DNA of 64,000 nt from AC-32 sp963716865. Lineage in GTDB: Bacteria; Actinomycetota; Thermoleophilia; Gaiellales; Gaiellaceae. The stretch covers positions 186,001 to 250,000 of the forward strand of contig CAVQUF010000004.1 of assembly GCA_963716865.1 (NCBI GenBank), in the 5' to 3' direction. Of the stretch, positions 23,879 through 31,853 are shown in pieces. Position 1 is the first letter of the stretch, and every line of letters begins with the position of its first letter. A model generated the notes under the pieces. The model was not told where the DNA came from. It saw only the letters and a list, made by a program, of their open reading frames with translations, and did no database searches. The translations under genes and the position numbers were made by a program.

Positions 23879-24031
23879 GGCGGGCGGCAGGTCTTCTGAC
23901 TCGGGGCTCCCTCCCTCGCCGCCTTCCCGGCCCTCGGGCCAGTGGCGTCTCGGCGCGGAGCGTCTCCCCTCACAGCGGCGGGACCGTCCCGGATTCGCAC
24001 CGGGTTCCCTCACCGCTCGCCTAACGGGCGC
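23879..24031 (-). promoter_or_regulatory. Cobalamin (B12) riboswitch
   Basis: On the minus strand the hallmark blocks occur in order. GGTGAGGGAACCCGGTGCGA and AATCCGGGACGGTCCCGC come near the 5' end, then CTGTGA. After a GC-rich variable stem region comes the B12 box GTCAGAAGACCTGCC near 23885-23905. It ends about 35 bases before the first gene of the ECF/DUF4430 operon. A CCTC...GAGG pairing around that gene's Shine-Dalgarno could couple ligand binding to translation (inference). Boundaries are approximate. Confidence 0.92.
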
Positions 24032-24051
24032 GAGCCTATCATGGCCCCGCG

Positions 24052-24414
24052 ATGGCTCTCTCACGGCGATTCTCGCTCTGGGCTCCGGTCGTCGTCTGGG
24101 CGGCGGTGATCTTCGCGCTCTCGTCGGTCCCGGCCCTCTCGACCGGGCTCGGGACCTGGGACACGATCCTGCGCAAGGGCGCGCACCTGACCGAGTACGC
24201 GATCCTCGGGATCCTGCTCATGCGCGCGCTCGGGAGCGAGCTACCCGCGTTCGCGGTCGGGTTCGCGTACGCGGTCACGGACGAGATCCACCAGCACTTC
24301 GTCCGCGGCCGCCACGCGTCGCCGTTCGACGTCGCGTTCGACGCGACCGGCCTCGCGCTCGGACTGCTCGTCTACCAGGCGACGAAGCGCCGGACGCCGA
24401 CTCGATCGACCTAG
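24052..24414 (+). CDS. VanZ-like family membrane protein
   Basis: A 120-residue protein with three to four hydrophobic segments and the VanZ-family signature: RKGAHLTEYAILGILL and, further on, TDEIHQHFVRGRHAS then FDVAFDATGLALG (segments). VanZ confers low-level teicoplanin resistance in its namesake, but most members have unknown function. TATCAT (24037-24042) lies 9 bases before ATG 24052, so the message is probably leaderless. It is divergent from the riboswitch operon, whose promoter must share this short interval. Confidence 0.85.
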   Translation: MALSRRFSLWAPVVVWAAVIFALSSVPALSTGLGTWDTILRKGAHLTEYAILGILLMRALGSELPAFAVGFAYAVTDEIHQHFVRGRHASPFDVAFDATGLALGLLVYQATKRRTPTRST

Positions 24415-24444
24415 ACCTCACGCCTTCTCCGTAGAATCGAATCC

Positions 24445-24669
24445 GTGACAGAGCGTAAGAGCTTCGACGACCGCCAGCTCGACGCCGTGCTCGAGCGGCT
24501 CGACGCGCTCCGGGACGAGCTGAAGACCCTGAACCGGCGGCTCGACCATTCGGAGGGCTTCATCCAGCTGGCGCACGAGCTGCGCTCGCTGAACGAGTCG
24601 CTAACGGCCCTGGCCTATGCGGCCCTCGGCCAGCAGGGCCCGCAGGTCAGACGCCGCCGGACCGGCTAG
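24445..24669 (+). CDS. Small coiled-coil protein
   Basis: A 74-residue, highly charged, helical protein. Residues 7-38 show a heptad pattern of Leu (LDAVLERLDALRDELKTL), so a short coiled coil is likely; the C-terminus is basic (RRRRTG). Function unknown. A TAGAAT box at 24432-24437, 7 bases before GTG, supports the start and an independent leaderless transcript. Confidence 0.6.
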   Translation: MTERKSFDDRQLDAVLERLDALRDELKTLNRRLDHSEGFIQLAHELRSLNESLTALAYAALGQQGPQVRRRRTG

Positions 24670-24716
24670 CGGCGCTTACGGGACGACGGAACCGACCGGT
24701 CGAACCGCCGGAACCG

Positions 24717-25826
24717 CTAGCCGACGAGCTTGTAGACCTGGCCGTTCAGCGAGACGGCGAAGAGGCCGCCGGCGGAGTCCTCGCCGAACGAGGAAAGCGA
24801 GTCCACGTGGAGCGACTCGCGGCGGTTGTTGACCAGCCTGCCCTTGGACGTGCGCAGGCTCCAGATCGTCCCGGTGCAGTAGTCGCCGTAGAAGTAGCGC
24901 CCGCGCGCCGCGGTGACGGCCTTGCCGCGGTAGACGTAGCCGCCCGTGATCGAGCACTGGCCGTTGTTGTGCGGATAGACGAGGATCGGGAACACAAGCT
25001 GCCCGGCCGGGTTCACGGCCTGGCCCGACTCATAGCGGGACTTCCCCTCCCAGACCCGCCAGCCGTAGTTGTTGAGCACGTGCTGCTGCGCCGGGGTGCG
25101 CACGTCCACCTCTTCCCAGCTGTCCTGGCCGACGTCGCCGATGTAGAGGTCGTGCGTGAGGCGGTCCCAGGAGAAACGCCAGGGGTTCCGGAGGCCGTAG
25201 CCGATGATCTGCCACTTCGCGCCCCGCTTGTTCACGTTCAGGCGGAGCAGCTTGCCGAGTCGCTGGCTCAGGTTCTGGGCGCGGTTCTGCGGGTCGCCGC
25301 CCGAGCCGCCGTCGCCCATCCCGACGTAGAGCCGTCCGTCCGGGCCGAACTGGAGCTGCCCGCCGTTGTGGTTGGAGTACGGCTGGTCGACGAAGAGGAG
25401 CTGCTTCGCGGTCGACGGAAGCCCGACGACTCCGTTCGAGCGGAACTGGACCACCCGCGTGTCCCCGTTCAGGTCGGTGTAATCGACGTAGAAGCGGTGG
25501 TTCTTGCGGTAGTTGGGATGGAACGCCATCGAGAGCAGCCCCTGCTCGTCGCCGCTCCGGACGCGGGAGCGGATGTCCAGGAACGGCCTCGCACGGAGCT
25601 TCCCGTTCACGATCACGCGGATCACGCCCGGGCGCTCGACCACGTACAGGCGGCCCGGCTGGTTGCGCGGCGCGCCGGCGAAGACCGGCGCGTCGAGCCC
25701 GGAGGCGACCAGGCTCAACCGGTACTGCGCCCGGTGCTGTGACTGGGTGTGCTGCGGGCTGCCCGAGGCCGCAGCCGGCAGCGCCGCGGCGATCGCGACT
25801 GCGAGGACCCCTAACCAGCGCGTCAT
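24717..25826 (-). CDS. Secreted PQQ-dependent sugar dehydrogenase-like beta-propeller (GSDH family)
   Basis: A 369-residue protein. A signal peptide (residues 1-23) is followed by a six-bladed propeller of the glucose/sorbosone dehydrogenase family: GEQGLLSMAFHPNY-type block (here SGDEQGLLSMAFHPNYRKN), HNGGQLQFGPDGRLYVGMGD and GYGLRNPWRFSWD, then ITGGYVYRG. His and Arg residues of these blocks bind PQQ in characterised members (family knowledge). Substrate unknown. ATG 25826 overlaps the TrkA-type gene stop (ATGA), which ties it to the regulators upstream. Confidence 0.85.
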   Translation of the reverse strand: MTRWLGVLAVAIAAALPAAASGSPQHTQSQHRAQYRLSLVASGLDAPVFAGAPRNQPGRLYVVERPGVIRVIVNGKLRARPFLDIRSRVRSGDEQGLLSMAFHPNYRKNHRFYVDYTDLNGDTRVVQFRSNGVVGLPSTAKQLLFVDQPYSNHNGGQLQFGPDGRLYVGMGDGGSGGDPQNRAQNLSQRLGKLLRLNVNKRGAKWQIIGYGLRNPWRFSWDRLTHDLYIGDVGQDSWEEVDVRTPAQQHVLNNYGWRVWEGKSRYESGQAVNPAGQLVFPILVYPHNNGQCSITGGYVYRGKAVTAARGRYFYGDYCTGTIWSLRTSKGRLVNNRRESLHVDSLSSFGEDSAGGLFAVSLNGQVYKLVG

Positions 25827-26488
25827 GCCTTCAGCAGCACCCGTTTCAGCTCGTCTTCCTTGCCGGGCTGGAGAATAGCGAGCACCTGGTCGCCCGGCTG
25901 CAGTTCGGTCGAGCCCACCGCGATCTCGGAGCGTCCGTTGCGCATGACCGAGATGAGTCGTGACCCTTCGGGGAGCTCCAGGCTCTCGACCCGCTTTCCC
26001 GCCGCCGGCGCACTCTCGTCGATCAGCACCTCGACGATCTCGAGGTTCTCCTTGCGGAGCTCGAGCAGGTGGACGAGGTCGTGCTCCGGCACCTCGTGCT
26101 CGATCAGCGCCATCAGGCCGCGCGTGGCGGAGACGGTCGGCGAGATCCCGAGCAGGTCGAAGTGCGCCTGGTTGCGCGGGTCGTTCACGCGCGCGATCAC
26201 CTTCGGGACGCCGTACTTCTCGCGCGCGAGCTGGCTGATGATCAGGTTGTCCTCGTCGTCGCCCGTCAGCGCGGCCACGACGTCGGGCGGCCGCGCGATC
26301 CCGGCGCGCTCGAGGACGAAGATCTCGGTCGCGTCGCCGAGCATGGCCTGGTGCTCGAACTCGTGCTCGAGCCGCTCGAAGCGGTCGCGGCGCTGCTCGA
26401 TCAGCGTCACCTCGTGGCGGTCGTCCTTGAGCAGGATGCGGGCGAGGTTCGCCCCGATCTTGCCCCCGCCTGCCACGAGGATGTACAT
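25823..26488 (-). CDS. TrkA-type K+ channel/transporter regulator (RCK N + C domains)
   Basis: A 221-residue protein. A Rossmann RCK-N domain (1-135) has the nucleotide-binding MYILVAGGGKIGANLARIL and the acidic strand-end EQRRDRF, then an RCK-C domain (140-221) follows (LELPEGSRLISVMRNG, LQPGDQVLAIL). Such proteins sense NAD(H), ATP or c-di-AMP and gate potassium transporters. The ATG shares one base with the stop of the upstream, shorter TrkA gene. No TrkH/KtrB pore is present nearby; the closest transporters are the APC-USP fusions upstream. Confidence 0.88.
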   Translation of the reverse strand: MYILVAGGGKIGANLARILLKDDRHEVTLIEQRRDRFERLEHEFEHQAMLGDATEIFVLERAGIARPPDVVAALTGDDEDNLIISQLAREKYGVPKVIARVNDPRNQAHFDLLGISPTVSATRGLMALIEHEVPEHDLVHLLELRKENLEIVEVLIDESAPAAGKRVESLELPEGSRLISVMRNGRSEIAVGSTELQPGDQVLAILQPGKEDELKRVLLKA

Positions 26489-26919
26489 CAGGCGGTCGTC
26501 GGCTCGGCCGGCCGCACCTCGCAGGCGCGCACCGAGTCGAGCAGGACCTCGATCGCAACCGAGGTCGGGCAGATCGTCCGCAGCCCGCGCTGGCGGTAGA
26601 ACTCCGCGCGGGCCGGGTCGAGCACGCGCACGACGACGCACTGGTTGTCGAAGCGCTGCTGAGCGACCTGCCCGATGACGATGTTCGTGTTGTCGCCGTC
26701 GGTCGCGACGACGACGGCGTCCGCCTCCTCGATCCCGGCCTCACGCAGCACCTCGGTGTCCATGCCGTGGCCGAGGACGAAGCCGCCGCGCCAGCCCTCG
26801 CCGAGCCGGCCCAGGGCCTCCTCCTTCTCGTCGACCGCCGTCACCTCCCAGCCTTCCCGTACCAGTTGCAGGGCAAGGCTGGAGCCCACGCGGCCGCAGC
26901 CAATCACCAGCGCCTTCAC
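26488..26919 (-). CDS. Single-domain TrkA-N protein
   Basis: A 143-residue protein with only the RCK-N Rossmann domain: MKALVIGCGRVGSSLALQL, the acidic residue after strand 2 (VDEKEEAL) and ATDGDNTNIVIGQVAQ. It resembles half of a TrkA pair and probably pairs with the 221-residue protein encoded immediately downstream (TGATG junction). The GTG start is clear. In K+ systems of this kind two Rossmann regulators often act together. Confidence 0.85.
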   Translation of the reverse strand: MKALVIGCGRVGSSLALQLVREGWEVTAVDEKEEALGRLGEGWRGGFVLGHGMDTEVLREAGIEEADAVVVATDGDNTNIVIGQVAQQRFDNQCVVVRVLDPARAEFYRQRGLRTICPTSVAIEVLLDSVRACEVRPAEPTTA

Positions 26920-26971
26920 GATCTCACCTTAGCGCCAATTGGCGGGAAGACCTCAAGCTCATGCAGAGCTA

Positions 26972-28864
26972 TCACGCAGGCGCGCCGTCCTCCTCCATCA
27001 CGCCCTCGGGGAAGGCGACCACCAGGACCTCGCACGGCGCCTTGCGCAGGACGTACTCGACCGTCGGCGAGAAGAAGCGCGACTGGCGCCGCCAGCGTGG
27101 CGCTGACCCGAGGACGATCAGGTCGGTGCCACGGCGCTTCGCCTCCTCGACGATCGCCTCGCCGATCGAGCGCGCCCGGACCGTCTCGACCCGCACGGTC
27201 ACGCCGAGGTCGTCTCCGAGCAGCCGCGCCTCGTCCAGCGAGTCCGAGGCGCGCTCATCCTCGTCGCCGAGCTCGGTGGCGAGATCCCGGTCGAGAGGGA
27301 CACGGATCACGTGCAGCGCCTCGACCTCGGCGCCGCGCTCCTGCGCCAGCTTGACGGCCGTCGCGACCATCTCCTCGCCGATCAGCCCGAGCTTCATCGG
27401 GACGAGGATGCTGGAGATCTCCATCTCCGGGAGCTCCTCGGGCGGCGCCTCGATCCGTTCGAGCAGGCCCGCGTCCCGCTTCCAGCGGACGAGCCCGTAC
27501 ACGACGAGGCCGGCGGCCAGCCAGATCGGGCCGCCGTAGCGCGCGCCGGCGTGCGTCGCGAGCGCGATCACGAAGATCGCGAACGTGCCGAGCGCACCGA
27601 CGATCGCGGGCAGCGGGACCTGGACCCCCCGCAGGCGAACGTTGGCCGGAGCCCGGTACGGGCGCTCGAGGTCGGGCTCGGTGTAGCGGAGCCTGATCAC
27701 TGCAAGCTGCGCCGCGGTGAAGGCCGCGAGGACGCCGAAGCTGAAGAGGCTCGCGAGGAACGTCACCTCGTCGGTCAGGAACGAGGTGCCGAGCAGGAGC
27801 GCGATCGAGATCACCGCCGCGGCCACGATCGCCTCGGGCGAGACGAGCGTCCTGCGGTTCAGTCGGCCGAAGGCGCGTGGGAGCTGGCCGTGCTCGCCGA
27901 GCGAGTGCGCGAGCCGCGTGAAGCCAGAGATCGACGTCGTGACCGCCACGAGCAGGATCAGAGCTCCGGTGAGGCCGACGTACACGCGCAAGGCCGTGGC
28001 GAGACTCGACGGGAGATCGCCGCTGAGCGCTGCGACGATGCCCATCAGCGGCGCGCGTAGCCAGGTCGTGCCGAGATCCGTCTGCCCGCCCTGCACCGGG
28101 AACGCGGAGAGCGCGACGAGCGCCATCGCGACGTAGATCACGACCACGAGCGTGATCCCGGCGAACAGGCTGCGCGGGAGGTCTCGTCCGGGCTCGCGCG
28201 TCTCCTCGGCGAGGTTCGCGACGGTCTCGAGTCCGGTGTAGGCGAGCATCGCCAGTGGGAGCGCGAAAGCGATCCGGTGCCACGAGGGCTCCGACCCGAT
28301 CGAGATCCCGCGGGTGAGCGCATCGCCCGAGAACAGGAGCGCGAAGCCGAGCGCGACGAGCCCGACCTGCGTGACGAGGTCGAGGACCGCGACGACGATC
28401 CCGTAGCGGTAGAAGCCCGAGCGGCGCACGAGCCGGATCGCGGCGACGCCCGCGATCACGCCGACCGCGACGACGAGCGCCCAGGGGTCGTGGCTCAGGC
28501 TCTCGACCTTGAACGCCGCAGAGAGATAGTGCGGCAGGAAGAGCGCCGAGAGCGCGATCACGATCAGGTAGTCGAGGAAGAGCGCCCAGCCGGTCAGGAA
28601 GCCGACGAGGTCGTTGAAGGCGCGGCGCACGAACGTGGCGGCGCCGCCGGTCTCCGGGATCGCGGCGGTTCCCTCGGCGTACGAGAGCGAGACAACGAGG
28701 AACAGCGCGCCCACGAGCAGCAGCACCTCGGGCGCGAGCCCCAGCGCGTAGACGACGATGATCCCGAGGGCGACGTAGATCGACGACGCGATCTCGCCGT
28801 ACGCGACCGAGAACAGCGCGGGCGCGTCGAGGACCCGCTGGAGCCCGGGGATCTTGCGCGCCAC
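26972..28864 (-). CDS. APC-superfamily permease fused to a universal stress (USP) domain
   Basis: A 630-residue protein. Residues 1-470 hold about twelve transmembrane helices of the APC family (SVAYGEIASSIYVALG, AYTGLETVANLAEETREP). Residues 485-630 form a cytoplasmic USP domain (ISSILVPMKLGLIGEEMVATAV, DLIVLGSAPRWRR, VEYVLRKAPCEVLVV). The USP loop lacks the full GxxGx9G ATP motif. The overall design recalls KimA-type K+ importers, and TrkA-like regulators follow 50 bases downstream, but amino-acid transport is equally possible. It is a paralogue of the protein at 29064-30959. Confidence 0.82.
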   Translation of the reverse strand: MARKIPGLQRVLDAPALFSVAYGEIASSIYVALGIIVVYALGLAPEVLLLVGALFLVVSLSYAEGTAAIPETGGAATFVRRAFNDLVGFLTGWALFLDYLIVIALSALFLPHYLSAAFKVESLSHDPWALVVAVGVIAGVAAIRLVRRSGFYRYGIVVAVLDLVTQVGLVALGFALLFSGDALTRGISIGSEPSWHRIAFALPLAMLAYTGLETVANLAEETREPGRDLPRSLFAGITLVVVIYVAMALVALSAFPVQGGQTDLGTTWLRAPLMGIVAALSGDLPSSLATALRVYVGLTGALILLVAVTTSISGFTRLAHSLGEHGQLPRAFGRLNRRTLVSPEAIVAAAVISIALLLGTSFLTDEVTFLASLFSFGVLAAFTAAQLAVIRLRYTEPDLERPYRAPANVRLRGVQVPLPAIVGALGTFAIFVIALATHAGARYGGPIWLAAGLVVYGLVRWKRDAGLLERIEAPPEELPEMEISSILVPMKLGLIGEEMVATAVKLAQERGAEVEALHVIRVPLDRDLATELGDEDERASDSLDEARLLGDDLGVTVRVETVRARSIGEAIVEEAKRRGTDLIVLGSAPRWRRQSRFFSPTVEYVLRKAPCEVLVVAFPEGVMEEDGAPA

Positions 28865-28893
28865 GCGCGCAGGTTACTCCCGGCTGCGGCGGG

Positions 28894-29067
28894 CTACGAG
28901 GGCCGCTTGCGCAGGAGGTAGAGGCGCCCCGCCCCCAGCGCGACGAACAGCAGGCCGAACACGTAGCCGACACCGCCGCCCAGAAGCGCCGTCTCGACGA
29001 TCAGCGCGGTCCCGATCACGATGGCCAGAACGGCCAGGACCGTGGAGAAGCCGCGATGCGCGTTCAC
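28894..29067 (-). CDS. Very small two-helix membrane protein
   Basis: A 57-residue protein, NAHRGFSTVLAVLAIVIGTALI then a Gly-rich turn and a second helix ending LLRKRPS. The GTG start overlaps the stop of the upstream permease-USP gene (GTGA), and the next permease follows 29 bases on. Position and coupling make it a likely accessory subunit of one of these transporters, though this is inference. Confidence 0.65.
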   Translation of the reverse strand: MNAHRGFSTVLAVLAIVIGTALIVETALLGGGVGYVFGLLFVALGAGRLYLLRKRPS

Positions 29068-30959
29068 GCCGCCTCCTGCGCGGCAGCGACCATCACGCGG
29101 CAGGGCGCGTTCTTGAGCACGTAGTCGACCGTGCCGCCGAAGATCTTCCCGTGGCGGCGATGAGCCCCTCGCAGGGGCGCGCCCATGACGATGATCTCGC
29201 TGTTCCGCCGCTTGGCCTCGTCCACGATCGCCCGCCCGGCCCGTCTCGCGCGGACGATGCGGCCGATCACGTCCACGCCGTAGGCGTCCCCGATCGCCCT
29301 CGCCTCGTCGAGCAGGTGGTCGGCCCGCTCCTCGACCTCCGGCGGCAGCTCCGCGTCGCGCGGCAGCTCCAGCGGCAGCTCGACAACCGTCAGGGCGACG
29401 ATCGAGGCGCCGCGCTCGGTCGCCAGCCTGCAGGCGAGGTCGACCGCAGCCTCCGATTCGTGCTGGTCGATTATCGGCACGAGCACGTTCCGGTACTCGA
29501 GCGCGAGCGCGGGGCCGAGCGGGATCGGCGCCCGCACGGTCTCGGTCAGCGGCACGTGGATCACCCAGCGCCGGTAGACGATGTACGTGGCGAAGCCGAC
29601 GGCGAGCCAGGCCAGGCCGGCGTAGCGCGTGTCCGGGCTCTGCCACAGCACGACGAGCCAGATCAGCGCGGTGGCCGTGCCGCCGAAGACGGCGAACAGC
29701 GGCCAGTCCACGCCGCGGATGCGCAGGTTCGGACGGCCGCGGAACTCCAGCTCGTCGTCCGGGTGCCGCCGGCGCAGCTGGACGATCGCCGCATGGGCGA
29801 CCGTGAACGAGAGCATCGCCCCGAACGAGTACATCGTCCCGAGGAAGCTCGTCTTGCCGGGAAGCAGCACGATGATCGAGATGAAGCCGGCGAAGACGAG
29901 CAGCGAGAGCCACGGCGTCTTGAATTTCGGGTGCAGGCGGCGGAAGACCTCGGGGAGCTGGCGGTACGACGCCATCGAGTAGGTGATTCGAGACACGCCG
30001 ATGATCCCGGCGTTCGTCGCGATGAAGAGGATCGTCGCCGCGAGGACGCCCACGTAGAGCTTGAGCGCGGTGAGAAGGCCCCCCGAGATGCCGAGGTTCT
30101 CGACGATCCCGAGCACGGGGTCGTTCTGGAAGCCACCCTGCTCGGGAGGGAGCGCGAGCATGGTCGTCAGGTGGCCGTCGATGCGCTCGACCGGGAGCGC
30201 CGAGAGCGCGATCAGCGGCAGCGTGAAGTAGATCGCGTACACGGCGATCGCAACGAGCCCGATCGAGCGCGGGATGCTCTTGACCGGGTCTCGCGTCTCC
30301 TCGGCGAGGTTCGAGACGGTCTCGATCCCGGTGTAGGCGATCATCCCGACCGGGATCGCGAGCAGGAACTGCGACCAGGCCGGCACCGTGCCCCAGTGGA
30401 CGCTCGACGTGAGCGTCGACGGGCTGAAGACGAGGACGAACCCGATCATCACCAGCAGCAGCTGAGTGCCGAAGTCGATCAGCGCGAGGAAGATGTTCAG
30501 CCCCGCCGACTCCTGGATGCCGACGATGTTCAGCGCGACCAGGAAGACGATCACCATCGCGCCACCGACGATGTCCCACGGGTTCTCCCTGAGGGGCTCC
30601 CAGAAGATCGAGAGGTAGTGCGGCACGAAGAACGCCGAGATGGCGATCGTGATGATGTAGTTGAGCATCTGCGACCAGCCGGCCCCGAACGAGGCGAGCT
30701 CGTTGAAGGCGTGGCGCGCGAAGCTCGCCGAGCCGCCCGCCTCGGGATAGCGGACGGTTCCTTCCGCGTACGTGAGCGCGGTGGCGCTGAAGAAGATCCC
30801 CGCGATCACGAAGACGAGCGGGGTCAGGCCGAGCGCGAAGACGGCGGTGACGCCGAGCGCGTAGTAGATCGACGAGCCGACGTTGCCGTACGCAGTCGAG
30901 AAGAGCGCGGGCGTCCCGAGGACGCGCTCGAGCCGCTGCTCCCGCCGACGCCGAGACAT
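29064..30959 (-). CDS. APC-superfamily permease fused to a universal stress (USP) domain, paralogue 2
   Basis: A 631-residue protein. About twelve membrane helices (residues 20-465; STAYGNVGSSIYYALG, AYTGIETVSNLAEETRDP) are followed by a USP domain (480-631; YRNVLVPIIDQHESEAAVDLA, EIIVMGAPLRGAHRRHGKIF, VDYVLKNAPCRVMV). The USP nucleotide loop is closer to the ATP-binding type than in the paralogue. Ion or amino-acid uptake; the substrate is not settled. ATG 30959 is first in a run of minus-strand genes that continues to the TrkA-type pair. Confidence 0.82.
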   Translation of the reverse strand: MSRRRREQRLERVLGTPALFSTAYGNVGSSIYYALGVTAVFALGLTPLVFVIAGIFFSATALTYAEGTVRYPEAGGSASFARHAFNELASFGAGWSQMLNYIITIAISAFFVPHYLSIFWEPLRENPWDIVGGAMVIVFLVALNIVGIQESAGLNIFLALIDFGTQLLLVMIGFVLVFSPSTLTSSVHWGTVPAWSQFLLAIPVGMIAYTGIETVSNLAEETRDPVKSIPRSIGLVAIAVYAIYFTLPLIALSALPVERIDGHLTTMLALPPEQGGFQNDPVLGIVENLGISGGLLTALKLYVGVLAATILFIATNAGIIGVSRITYSMASYRQLPEVFRRLHPKFKTPWLSLLVFAGFISIIVLLPGKTSFLGTMYSFGAMLSFTVAHAAIVQLRRRHPDDELEFRGRPNLRIRGVDWPLFAVFGGTATALIWLVVLWQSPDTRYAGLAWLAVGFATYIVYRRWVIHVPLTETVRAPIPLGPALALEYRNVLVPIIDQHESEAAVDLACRLATERGASIVALTVVELPLELPRDAELPPEVEERADHLLDEARAIGDAYGVDVIGRIVRARRAGRAIVDEAKRRNSEIIVMGAPLRGAHRRHGKIFGGTVDYVLKNAPCRVMVAAAQEAA

Positions 30960-31013
30960 CGGCGTGGACTCTAGAGCGCGCCGCGGTCACTCAATCGGAC
31001 AGGTCCATTCCCG

Positions 31014-31136
31014 CCGTGTCCGAGGGACAGTCCCCCGGCCGTGGCCGGAACGGCCACGGCCGGTTCGCCGACGGCAGCGGCTCGGCGTTCGGCGTCCCGG
31101 CGGCCATGTCCCGGGGACAGTCCCCCGGACATGGCC
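31014..31136. repeat. Palindromic repeat family 1, copies A and B
   Basis: Copy A (31014-31046) has GTGTCCGAGGGACAGTCCCC followed by CGGCCGTGGCC, and overlaps a perfect 13-base hairpin (31035-31047 with 31051-31063, loop GAA). Copy B (31102-31136) is a 35-base near-perfect palindrome centred on GGGGACAGTCCCC with arms GGCCATGTCC/GGACATGGCC. Both lie in the 182-base gap before the methyltransferase stop; no gene is visible in this gap. Confidence 0.75.
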
Positions 31137-31141
31137 CAGCG

Positions 31142-31828
31142 TCACGCAAGTGTCGCCGAAAGCGCGAGCAAGCCCGGCGGGTCGTCCGCAGACTCGAGTG
31201 CCTGCTCGAGGCGAAGGCCGGCGCCTGCCACCGCGTTCAGAAGGGCCGCGAGCGGGACCTGCCACGTCCCGGCGCGTGCTCGCAGCCCCGCGGCGCCGTG
31301 CGCGAACGCGGGCGAATCGAAGACGAGACGGCTCTCGTGGTACCCGTCGAAGAGCTCGAGGCGTCCGTCCGGCCCGGAGCTGGCGGCCGGGCTGACGAAA
31401 CACGGGTGTGTGCCGACGTGCACGAAGCGTGCGCCCGGGCGAAGCACCCGCGCAACCTCCCGCAGCGCCAGGTCGTAGCCGTCGATGTCGGTGTGGACGA
31501 GCACCGCGGCGACCGCGTCGAACGAGCCGTCCTCGAACGGCAGCGCCGACGCGTCGGCCCGGACGAGCGCCTCGGCGACCTCCCCCACCCGCTCCCTCGC
31601 AACGCGCAGCTGGTCGGCCGAGAGGTCGACGCCGACAACCGTCCAGCCCTGCTCGGCGAGCAGCGGCACGAACACCCCTGTCCCGCAGCCGAGATCCAGG
31701 CACCGACCCGGTCCACTGCCCAGCAACTCCACGAGCAGCCCGCCGGCCGTCCGCGTCCACACGGAGCCGTCTCCGCGGACGAACGCGTCGTACCAGTCCG
31801 CCAGCCCGTCGTAGCGAGCCTCGCTCAC
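31142..31828 (-). CDS. Class I SAM-dependent methyltransferase
   Basis: A 228-residue protein with the Rossmann methyltransferase motifs: CLDLGCGTGVFVPLL (motif I), VVGVDLSADQL (II), LVRADASALPFEDGSFDAV (III/IV) and LRPGARFVHVGTH (post-IV). It is a methyltransferase-11-type small-molecule enzyme; substrate unknown. A TAGCGT box 7 bases before GTG 31828 suggests a leaderless transcript. Confidence 0.85.
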   Translation of the reverse strand: MSEARYDGLADWYDAFVRGDGSVWTRTAGGLLVELLGSGPGRCLDLGCGTGVFVPLLAEQGWTVVGVDLSADQLRVARERVGEVAEALVRADASALPFEDGSFDAVAAVLVHTDIDGYDLALREVARVLRPGARFVHVGTHPCFVSPAASSGPDGRLELFDGYHESRLVFDSPAFAHGAAGLRARAGTWQVPLAALLNAVAGAGLRLEQALESADDPPGLLALSATLA

Positions 31829-31853
31829 GACGCGAACGCTACGCGGAGACGCG

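Noticed and set aside
23695..24024. Open frames across the riboswitch region on both strands
   Set aside because: The region holds the conserved B12 riboswitch blocks; the frames have no family resemblance.
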